Below are positions 1 through 5,537 of a DNA stretch of 6,900 nucleotides, piece by piece. The first letter of the stretch is position 1. Every line of letters starts with the position of its first letter. Origin of the DNA: Verrucomicrobiota bacterium (lineage in GTDB: Bacteria; Verrucomicrobiota; Verrucomicrobiia; Verrucomicrobiales; DEV007); the NCBI GenBank assembly GCA_027618625.1, contig JAQCER010000181.1, forward strand, positions 1-6,900. The letters are read 5' to 3'. Position numbers and translations under genes: made by a program. The notes under the pieces were generated by a model. The model saw nothing but the letters and a program-made list of their open reading frames with translations, was not told where the DNA came from and made no database searches.

Positions 1-1236
1 GCCCCCGTCGGTGCCTCCAAGGAGGCAGCCGCCTGTGCCGCCGCGCGCATGGTTCTTGAAAACGTTTACGCTGGAAACGCCACGGTGCTCGGGCAGATCG
101 CTGCCTCCTACACCGCGACGCTCGCCACCGTGTCCGACGGTGCGGCGAAGGACGCCGGCGTCGCCTGGGGCGAGGCCCGGGGGATGGCGATGATCGCCTT
201 CCGCAGCGGCGATGGGTCCGACGCCGCGGTCCCCTACACGCCTGATCCGGTGCCCGGCAAGTGGCGGCCCACGCTCCCGGGTTTTGCACCCGCTCTCCTT
301 CCGCAATGGGGCGCGGTGGTGCCCTTCGCGATGGCACGGGGCGACATGTTTCGCCCCCAGCCGCCGCCAGCTTTGAGCAGCGCCGCCTACGCTCTTGAAT
401 TCGACCAGGTAAAGAACATCGGAGGTACGACCAGTGTCACGCGGACAGCGGATCAGAGCGAAATCGCCCAGTTCTGGGCCGATGGCGGCGGCACCAAAAC
501 CCCTCCCGGACATTGGCTCAACATCGCGCAGGATGTCGCGCAGGCCCAGGCGCTCACCCTGGAGGAAAAGGCCCGCCTTTACGGACTCGTCTCGCTCGCG
601 GTGGCGGACGCCGCCATCATCGCGTGGGAAACGAAGTACGTCTACGACTACTGGCGCCCGATCACTGCCATCCGGGAGGCCGACACGGATGGCAATCCCT
701 CAACGGTGCTGGACGCCGCGTGGCTGCCGTTCATCGCGACGCCACCCTTTCCGGAATACACCTCGGGGCACAGCACTTTCAGCCGCTCGAGTGCCACCGT
801 GCTGGCGGCCTATTTCGGAACCGACGCGGTCCCCTTCACAACGGGTTCCGACGCTCTTCCCGGCGTGATGAGGAGCTTTCCCGGCTTCACCGCCGCCGCC
901 GACGAGGCCGGGGTGAGTCGGATCTTTGGCGGCATCCATTTCGCCTCCGGCAACATCGCGGGCCAGGCGAGCGCCTTCAGTCTCGGAACCTTTGTCGTCG
1001 AGCGCTTTCTGACGGCTCTCGATGCGACCGAGTTCACGCTGGCCCGCCTGACTCCCGACGGGTTCGCCATTGAGGCCCAGGTGACCAGCGGCACGACCTA
1101 CCAGGTCGAGGCCTCGGACGATCTCGCGAGCTGGTCGCTACTCGCGACGATTACGGCGGGTAGGCCGACAATTTCATTCCTGGACGTCAATGCCCCGGCT
1201 GGAAAGCGCGATTACCGTCTGACGGTGCTTCCCTGA
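1..1236 (+). CDS. Vanadium-dependent haloperoxidase (PAP2-like superfamily), 5' end outside window
   Basis: The frame is open from base 1, and the first codons already read like family sequence (ASKEAAACAAARMVLENVY), so the true start lies upstream; the ATG at 49 is internal. Counting base 1 as codon 1, every vanadate-site residue known from fungal vanadium chloroperoxidase has a counterpart with matching spacing: K212 and R219 in KYVYDYWRP, S255-G256-H257 in YTSGHS (the His is the acid-base residue), R307 and H313 in SRIFGGIHFASGN (H313 would bind vanadium). The family oxidises halides with hydrogen peroxide; related members act as acid phosphatases. Residues from about 345 to 411 form an added C-terminal tail with the TSGTTYQVEASDDLASW pattern, a beta-rich module frequent in secreted verrucomicrobial and planctomycete proteins. 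Export is inferred, since the N-terminus is not visible. Halide preference cannot be read from the sequence. The family call is firm. Confidence 0.93.
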   Translation, partial: APVGASKEAAACAAARMVLENVYAGNATVLGQIAASYTATLATVSDGAAKDAGVAWGEARGMAMIAFRSGDGSDAAVPYTPDPVPGKWRPTLPGFAPALLPQWGAVVPFAMARGDMFRPQPPPALSSAAYALEFDQVKNIGGTTSVTRTADQSEIAQFWADGGGTKTPPGHWLNIAQDVAQAQALTLEEKARLYGLVSLAVADAAIIAWETKYVYDYWRPITAIREADTDGNPSTVLDAAWLPFIATPPFPEYTSGHSTFSRSSATVLAAYFGTDAVPFTTGSDALPGVMRSFPGFTAAADEAGVSRIFGGIHFASGNIAGQASAFSLGTFVVERFLTALDATEFTLARLTPDGFAIEAQVTSGTTYQVEASDDLASWSLLATITAGRPTISFLDVNAPAGKRDYRLTVLP

Positions 1237-1243
1237 ATCCAGG

Positions 1244-1330
1244 TCAACGCATGCGATTCCGCACGTGCTCCTCAAGCTTCTCGAGGAAGTCGGCCACGTA
1301 ATCCTGACGAATACTACAATGAATCCCGGA
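1244..1330 (-). pseudogene. Possible C-terminal coding remnant
   Basis: On the minus strand a short open stretch of 28 codons ends in TGA at 1246-1244. Its last residues, IRQDYVADFLEKLEEHVRNR, look like a natural charged amphipathic C-terminal helix. It is closed upstream by an in-frame TGA at 1333-1331 and has no start codon or ribosome site, so it cannot be an intact gene. It ends convergently against the haloperoxidase stop, only a few bases away, as a real neighbouring gene would. It may be the tail of a deleted gene, but such a short stretch could also be open by chance. No family was recognised. Confidence 0.2.
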
Positions 1331-1389
1331 TCATGGCCCGTTCTCCCGCGAGCGTCCGAGATTCGAAAGACGCAATCAAAACGAACCAG

Positions 1390-1533
1390 ATGCAAATCGT
1401 GAACCAACCCAACTTCATCTTTTCTGTCATCGCCTCCGTGATGCTGCCGACGAGCCTCCTTGCCGAAGAGGCGGGCCATTCCCGCCTCGCTGCCAAGTAT
1501 CCCGGCGGTTTCGTTATCTGGAGGCATCGGTGA
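1390..1533 (+). pseudogene. Truncated secreted-protein remnant (signal peptide plus a short mature part)
   Basis: The 47-codon reading from ATG 1390 begins like a Sec signal peptide: a short polar start, then a hydrophobic core (FIFSVIASVMLPTSLLA) with a plausible signal peptidase I site at LLA/EE, followed by EAGHSRLAAKYPG and then a stop at 1531-1533. The mature start resembles the opening of large secreted hydrolase-like proteins of verrucomicrobia and planctomycetes, which from memory often begin with an 'AKYPGD' type segment. An in-frame ATG at 1333 extends it but gives poor signal-peptide sequence. There is no good Shine-Dalgarno sequence. I read it as the N-terminal stub of a gene whose body was lost, but a random open frame is possible. 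Confidence 0.3.
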
Positions 1534-2071
1534 GGGAAATGTGATTTCAGTATACCCCCCGGATCACTGACTGATTAGACAACGAAATGTAAAATCCTTC
1601 AATAAATCGCACTACGAAAGCTCTGCTCACGCACACTTTCCTAATTTTAAATAGAAATTGGGAATCTTGCGCGCCTCGCAACCCCTCCTTCTTCACTTAG
1701 GTCAGGCGTTCACTCCTTAGGGCGGGAGAAGGGTAAGACGGATCCCACCCGCAAACGTCGACAGCATGCCGAAGCCGAAGATTCGGATACAGAGGGGGGA
1801 TGTGAGTGTTGAAACGATGTTCATCTGTTCCCCGATGTTTTCAGGAACGGTTACGGGTAGATCGGGCAAAACCGGGAGAAAGACAGTCTAAAACGTTGAC
1901 TTGCAATAATTTGTAACTGAAATCTAGCGATGCAATCAAATGCAATTGGAAGAGGAATAAAATTGCATTGGTAACATAAATTATGGAAGATAAATTAAAT
2001 TATACTAAACATTCTTAATATGGAGCTTACATTTCCGGTGAACATATCTTCAATCTAAACAGGCATGACAT
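1534..2071. other. Intergenic stretch without a convincing gene; AT-rich toward its right end
   Basis: No long open frame crosses this interval on either strand. Bases about 1680-1860 are GC-rich and hold one short minus-strand open frame (1824-1717, 35 codons) preceded by a GGGGA box; it is described under findings as unproven. Bases about 1890-2070 turn sharply AT-rich and carry the TGCAAT cluster and the probable promoter of the RiPP precursor gene. No tRNA cloverleaf, CRISPR repeat or long tandem repeat was seen. Confidence 0.6.
1902..1969 (+). promoter_or_regulatory. TGCAAT motif cluster with a 9-bp inverted repeat, candidate operator
   Basis: TGCAAT occurs at 1902-1907, 1931-1936 and 1941-1946, and inverted (ATTGCA) at 1962-1967. 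The last two lie in a perfect inverted repeat, AATGCAATT (1939-1947) against AATTGCATT (1961-1969), with a 13-base spacer. Start-to-start or centre spacings of 29, 10 and 21 bases are near whole turns of the helix, as expected for sites bound on one DNA face. The cluster sits about 100-170 bases upstream of the RiPP gene at 2072. A TTGACT at 1896-1901 overlaps it, and a TATACT at 2001-2006 could be a -10 box, but neither has a good partner at normal spacing. The AT-rich context makes chance repeats more likely, so an operator role is inference. Confidence 0.35.
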
Positions 2072-2407
2072 ATGGCTACCAAAGAACTCACCCGCTGCGA
2101 GATCGAGGAGATCGTGATCAAAAACGCGCCCAAATACCGGAAGTACCGCCGGATGTTATTGGAGAATCCGAAGCAGACCATCGAAATGCAGCTGAACAAC
2201 AAGCTGCCGGAAAATGTGATTGTTGAGTTGATTCAGGAGTCGCCTAACAGGATTTTCGTCCGCCTGCCCTACATCGTCGATCAGGGCAGCGAGCTCTCTG
2301 ACGAAGACTTGGAGCAAATTGCGGGGGGCAAGGGTGGCGATACTTACCCGTGCAACGAAAAGTCTGGCGGCTTCAACACGCGGAATGAGTATAACGTAGG
2401 CTTGTAG
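2072..2407 (+). CDS. RiPP precursor peptide with nitrile-hydratase-like leader (NHLP) and double-glycine cleavage site
   Basis: This 111-residue protein has the two-part plan of an NHLP (proteusin/TOMM-type) RiPP precursor. Residues about 7-68 resemble the nitrile hydratase alpha-subunit leader: a helical start (CEIEEIVIKNAPKYRKYRRM), NPKQTIEMQL, then LPENVIVELIQESPNRIFVRL followed by P66. An acidic stretch then leads to the leader end ELSDEDLEQIAGG (residues 74-86), the classical site for a C39 peptidase-type transporter. The predicted core, residues 87-111, is about 25 residues with one Cys (C94), one Ser, two Thr, four Asn (95, 102, 105, 108), and Y92, F101, Y107. ATG 2072 is the only start available, because an in-frame TGA lies at 2066-2068; AGG at 2061-2063 is a weak ribosome site. 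No modifying enzyme, transporter or immunity gene is visible nearby. The final chemistry is unknown. The leader call is firm at family level. Confidence 0.88.
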   Translation: MATKELTRCEIEEIVIKNAPKYRKYRRMLLENPKQTIEMQLNNKLPENVIVELIQESPNRIFVRLPYIVDQGSELSDEDLEQIAGGKGGDTYPCNEKSGGFNTRNEYNVGL

Positions 2408-2415
2408 GCCTTCCA

Positions 2416-2440
2416 TGGCTCCAGAGTACACTGGAGGCCA
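2416..2440 (+). terminator. Hairpin after the RiPP precursor gene, without U-tract
   Basis: TGGCTCCAG (2416-2424) can pair with CTGGAG-G-CCA (2431-2440) to give a nine-pair stem with one bulged G and a six-base loop (AGTACA). It begins nine bases after the precursor stop codon and lies ahead of uvrC. No run of T follows, so it is not a classical intrinsic terminator. It could protect the 3' end of the precursor mRNA, act as a partial terminator or attenuator, or have no function. Confidence 0.45.
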
Positions 2441-2479
2441 GATCCTTGCGGAACTGAAGAGCCCGCGCCACAGTGAAGA

Positions 2480-2895
2480 GTGGCTGAAGACTTTAAGAAA
2501 GAGAAACCCGACCTGCACAAGAAGCTGCATGAGGTGCCCCATAAGCCAGGGGTTTACCTGATGCGTGACCGCCTGAACCGCATCATCTACGTTGGCAAGG
2601 CCAAGAGCCTGCGTAAACGCTTGAGCAGCTACTTCACCCCCGCCCGCAGCAAGATGGCGGACCTGAAGACGCGGGCGTTGATCAAGAGCATCTGGGACTT
2701 TGAGATTCACACTGTCCGCAACGAGGCGGAAAGCCTGCTGCTGGAAGGCAAGCTGATCAAAGAATACCGGCCGAAGTACAATGTCAGCTTTCGCGACGAC
2801 AAGCGCTTCCTCCTGGTGAAGGTTCATCTGGAGGAACCATGGCCGCGGTTTCAGCTCGCCAGGGTGCGCAAGGAAGACGGGGCGCGCTACTTTGG
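2480..2895 (+). pseudogene. uvrC: uvrC, 5' portion, interrupted by insertion sequence (UvrABC excinuclease subunit C)
   Basis: The first 139 codons of UvrC, the subunit that makes both incisions beside a lesion in nucleotide excision repair. The GIY-YIG domain, which cuts on the 3' side, is complete: PGVYLMRD, then IIYVGKAKSLRKRLSSYF with the Tyr, Lys and Arg residues of the active site, then EAESLLLEGKLIKEYRPKYN with the metal-binding Glu and the conserved Asn, followed by RDDKRFLLVKV. The start is GTG 2480; an in-frame TGA lies at 2474-2476, so nothing further upstream fits. Shine-Dalgarno spacing is poor. Sequence matches UvrC up to DGARYFG, where the IS begins; reading continues into the IS terminus for CVTK and stops at 2909-2911. 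The truncated product would hold only the 3'-cutting nuclease domain and lack the UvrB-binding and 5'-cutting parts. Confidence 0.93.
2890..2895. repeat. Target site duplication, left copy
   Basis: CTTTGG here matches CTTTGG at 4273-4278 on the other side of the IS. Because the IS ends in GGG...CCC, the exact boundary is ambiguous: symmetrical solutions are a 3-bp duplication (TTT) with ends GGGTGCG, or a 5-bp duplication (CTTTG) with ends GGTGCG. In every case, one copy plus the flanks rebuilds the uninterrupted UvrC sequence Tyr-Phe-Gly-Pro. Confidence 0.7.
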
Positions 2896-2920
2896 GTGCG
2901 TTACAAAATAAACTGATCAA
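2894..2920 (+). repeat. Left terminal inverted repeat of the IS
   Basis: GGGTGCGTTACAAAATAA (2894-2911) is repeated perfectly in inverted form at 4256-4273. The match continues after two mismatches through TGATCAA, giving 25 identities in 27 positions. The transposase stop codon (TGA, 2919-2917) lies inside this repeat. Confidence 0.93.
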
Positions 2921-4230
2921 TTGTTGGTTGGATGCACTTCGTAATTCCACTCTCCATGGAACGTGTTTCTTCGTAGATCCAGCGCATTCATCTGAGCGTC
3001 GGTAATTTTAATTCCTTTGGCATAATGATTGGCATCCACAACGGCTTTGATCGTTAGGCCCGGTTTGGTTTTAGTCGATCCGATCAAGCTCACGATCGTC
3101 TCAATGCTAGTGAGCGGTCTCCCTCGCCAATTCTGGCTGATGTGCGAGAACATCCGATGCTCGATCTTGTTCCACTTGCTGGTCCCGGGAGGGAAGTGGC
3201 TCACGGCTATGACGAGTCCTGACTCATCGGCGAAGCGCTGAAGCTCGGTTTTCCAAAGACGCACCCGAGAGCAATTGCTACCTCCACCATCGGCAACAAT
3301 ATACAGTCTGCTCGCCTCGGAATAGGTCTCTTTTCCCATGCTTAACCACCAGCGACGAATGCTTTCCACCGCAAACTCTGAGGTGTCCGCGCTCAATCCG
3401 ACGTTTACAAATCCTAGGTTCTTTGCTTGATCGTAGATCCCGTAGGGGGAGGCGCGCCCTTTCTCAGGATCCATGAAATCATGGACATTGACTTCTTCCG
3501 GGCAACCTTCTGGTCGCCACGTGCTACCCTTGTTTGCAAATTGGCCCACGAGTTCTTTCTTCTTGGTATCGACCGAAATGACGGGTTCTCCGTGGGTTTG
3601 GAACTCTTTAGTCTTGGCGTTGATGAAGAGAAATTGCGCGTTGCGATCGGGATGGCTTCCGCTCTCCTTGGTCTTCTTGTTGCCCTGCATCGTGTAGCGC
3701 ATTTCGATAAGCAGCTCATGCACCATGCGTGTGCTTGTCTTGTGTCCTTGTTTGTTGAGCGCGTCGGTGAGGGCGCTCACAGATTTGCACGTCCACTGTA
3801 GTGGGGAGCACGGATCACCGGCGGCGAAAGGCTCAAGTAAGGCCTCCAAATCGCTCTTGAGGGTCGGGTCGAGTGTCGTGGTGCGTTTGCGTCCGCCTCC
3901 TGGCTTCCGGTGGCGCTTCTCTGCTGGAACTGGAAGTCGGCCTCCGCGCGTTCGGCGTCGCTTTTTCTTTTCACCATCATCGGAGTCTGCTTCTGCAATG
4001 TTAGGCGATGGCGCAAGAGGTGGTGGTTCGGAGTGATCCAACTCTTTGAGGCCAGCTGCGATGGTATTGCGTGAAGTCCCTGTGGCCTTCGCCACTTTGG
4101 AGATCCCCCCACGGCCGAGTGCTCTGGCCTCGGCTGCTAAATACAAGCGCCGTTGCTTTTCGGCCAGAGCGGGACAAAGGAGTTCATAGCGAGTTCTGAT
4201 CTGCTGCACCATTGAGGTCATACAGATCAT
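2917..4230 (-). CDS. ISAzo13-family transposase (DDE type)
   Basis: An intact transposase of 437 residues from the ATG at 4230-4228. An upstream TTG (4236) would add two residues, but AAGG seven bases before the ATG favours the ATG. Numbering from the TTG: residues about 10-66 hold the N-terminal part with a helix-turn-helix (GGISKVAKATGTSRNTIAAG); 84-120 is a basic, charged linker ending in KPGGGRKRTT, typical of the family; 148-160 has WTCKSVSALTDAL. The catalytic triad is D223 (VISVDTKKKEL), D316 (VADGGGSN) and E359 (KWNKIEHRMF), with HFPPGTSKWNKIEHRMFSHI as the strongest family signature. The enzyme cuts and joins the element ends. No frameshift or missing residue was seen, so it is probably active. 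It is transcribed against uvrC. Confidence 0.93.
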   Translation of the reverse strand: MICMTSMVQQIRTRYELLCPALAEKQRRLYLAAEARALGRGGISKVAKATGTSRNTIAAGLKELDHSEPPPLAPSPNIAEADSDDGEKKKRRRTRGGRLPVPAEKRHRKPGGGRKRTTTLDPTLKSDLEALLEPFAAGDPCSPLQWTCKSVSALTDALNKQGHKTSTRMVHELLIEMRYTMQGNKKTKESGSHPDRNAQFLFINAKTKEFQTHGEPVISVDTKKKELVGQFANKGSTWRPEGCPEEVNVHDFMDPEKGRASPYGIYDQAKNLGFVNVGLSADTSEFAVESIRRWWLSMGKETYSEASRLYIVADGGGSNCSRVRLWKTELQRFADESGLVIAVSHFPPGTSKWNKIEHRMFSHISQNWRGRPLTSIETIVSLIGSTKTKPGLTIKAVVDANHYAKGIKITDAQMNALDLRRNTFHGEWNYEVHPTNN

Positions 4231-4246
4231 TAACAAACCTTAATAT

Positions 4247-4273
4247 TTGATCAAGTTATTTTGTAACGCACCC
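4247..4273 (-). repeat. Right terminal inverted repeat of the IS
   Basis: TTATTTTGTAACGCACCC (4256-4273) is the inverted copy of the left end, with the weaker TTGATCAA match reaching to 4247. It contains a TTG at 4247 that opens a frame running into the 3' part of uvrC. Confidence 0.93.
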
Positions 4274-4278
4274 TTTGG
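4273..4278. repeat. Target site duplication, right copy
   Basis: CTTTGG, the partner of 2890-2895. The length (3, 5 or at most 6 bases) cannot be fixed from this copy alone because the element end and target share G/C bases. Confidence 0.7.
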
Positions 4279-5464
4279 TCCATTTGCCCACTCGGGAGCA
4301 CTGCGCACGACGATCAACTGGATGAATCGCGAATTTGGCCTCCGTTCGTGCCGACCGATGCGCCCGGGCGAGCACGACTACAAGCATTGCAATGATGACA
4401 TCATCAAGAATTGCACAGCACCGTGCATCGGCAAAATCGAGCGGGCAGCCTATCTCACCCGCGTGGATAATGCGTGCAGCTTCCTCGACGGGCAGTCAAA
4501 GGAAACGGTGGCAGCACTGGAGCAGGAAATGCAGAGCGCAGCAGCCAAGCTCGACTTTGAACGTGCGGCGGAACTGCGCGACATGCTCGACTCATTCCGT
4601 AAAACCCTGGCCCCGAAGCGTAAGTTCAATAGAGGCCGCGGCGTGCCCTCCGCGATCAATCCTGTCGACGATGTGAAAGAACTGCAGGAAGTGCTCCGTA
4701 TGGATACTCTGCCAGCAATCATGGAATGCTTTGATATCTCCAACATCTCAACGACCCACTGCGTAGCCTCAATGGTGCGATTCAAGAACGGCGAACCCGA
4801 TAACCACAATTATCGGCGCTACCGTATCAAGACGGTAAAGGGACAGAACGACTTCGCCAGTATGGCGGAAGTCGTGCGCCGTCGCTATTCGCGCATCCTG
4901 CTGGAAGCCCGCGAGGCCGAACCGGAGACGGCGGACGCGACGCAGGAGGATCCTCTCGAAGCGCTGCGCCGCATCGGCGAATCGCTGGAAGGACGCAGCA
5001 AAGGTAAGGGCTCTTCTGGGCGATTTGTTCGTTTGCCAGATCTCGTGATTGTAGATGGAGGAAAGGGCCAGCTTTCATCGGCCATGGGCGAGATGAAACG
5101 ACTGGGGCTGCACGACCTGCCGCTCATCGGGCTGGCAAAGGAGTTTGAGGAGATCTACCGGCCTGGAGTTTCCGAACCGTTGATCCTCCCCCACGACATG
5201 GGAGCCCTGCGGCTGCTGCAGCGGATCCCGGCTGGATTCGCCCCCCGAACCACCGGCTACCACCAGCTGCTCATGAAACGACGGATCGACGAAAGTGTCC
5301 TCGATGACTGCCCTGGCATCAGTCAGAGTCGGAAGCAAGTGCTGCTCAAGGTATTCGGCTCAGTCGCCCGATTGAGGAAAATGTCGATCGATGACCTGGC
5401 CGCAGTGAACGGAATCAGTTCCAAACTGGCCGCCGAGATCGTCCAATTTCTTAAGACTCACTGA
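4274..5464 (+). pseudogene. uvrC: uvrC, 3' portion, separated from its start by the IS
   Basis: UvrC resumes at FGPFAHSGALRTT and runs to a TGA at 5462-5464; with the 5' part it makes 533 residues, short for the family. Numbering from the TTG at 4247: four Cys (35, 48, 56, 60) match the spacing of the iron-sulfur ligands of UvrC; 88-114 is the UVR domain that binds UvrB (KLDFERAAELRDML); the RNase H-like 5'-cutting domain has D163 (CFDISN), D202 (NDFASM) and D270 (VDGGKGQ); 350-403 is the helix-hairpin-helix pair (DDCPGISQSRKQVLLKVFGS, then VNGISSKLAAEI). A charged insert lies at about 219-260. The segment that normally reads RDEAHRFA and holds the catalytic His (H538 in E. coli) reads RIPAGFAPRTTGYH here, with no His at that place. 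The TTG frame lacks a ribosome site, so translation is doubtful. Confidence 0.92.
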
Positions 5465-5537
5465 ATAACCGCCGATCTTCAGCCCTTTTTCTTCGCTCGA
5501 CTCACTTTCTGTGCTAGAAATTCAAGAACTCCAAATC

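Larger units (their letters stand above)
2894..4273 (-). mobile_element. Complete ISAzo13-family insertion sequence inside uvrC
   Basis: About 1380 bases bounded by terminal inverted repeats and a short target duplication, carrying one intact minus-strand transposase that fills nearly the whole element and no passenger gene. The inner edge of the uvrC break matches the element ends exactly: UvrC sequence stops at DGARYFG on the left and resumes at GPFAHSGALRTT on the right. The distance between equivalent target bases is 1383, a multiple of three, so the two uvrC halves remain in the same frame; the TAA at 2909-2911 in the left terminus blocks read-through. The clean ends and intact transposase suggest a recent insertion. 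Family assignment rests on the transposase. Confidence 0.92.

Noticed and set aside
49..1236. Taking the ATG at 49 as the haloperoxidase start
   Set aside because: The frame is open to base 1 with family-like residues before this ATG and no Shine-Dalgarno sequence, so the gene is cut by the window edge.
1833..1866. Inverted pair CCCGAT / ATCGGG as a terminator
   Set aside because: The stem is only six pairs with a loop over 20 bases and no T-run; it is expected by chance.
2415..2561. Plus-strand 48-codon frame starting MAPEYTGGQILAELKSP, overlapping the uvrC start
   Set aside because: The first part reads plausibly, but it contains the hairpin, lacks a ribosome site, and its second half is a Cys/Arg-rich shadow of uvrC.
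2156..2950. Minus-strand open frame of 264 codons opposite the RiPP gene and the 5' part of uvrC
   Set aside because: It is antisense to two recognised genes, matches no family I know, and crosses into the IS end; it is explained by codon bias of the genes on the other strand.
2894..4273. IS as a carrier of the RiPP gene (composite transposon)
   Set aside because: Only one IS copy is present, the RiPP gene lies outside its inverted repeats, and no second copy is seen upstream.
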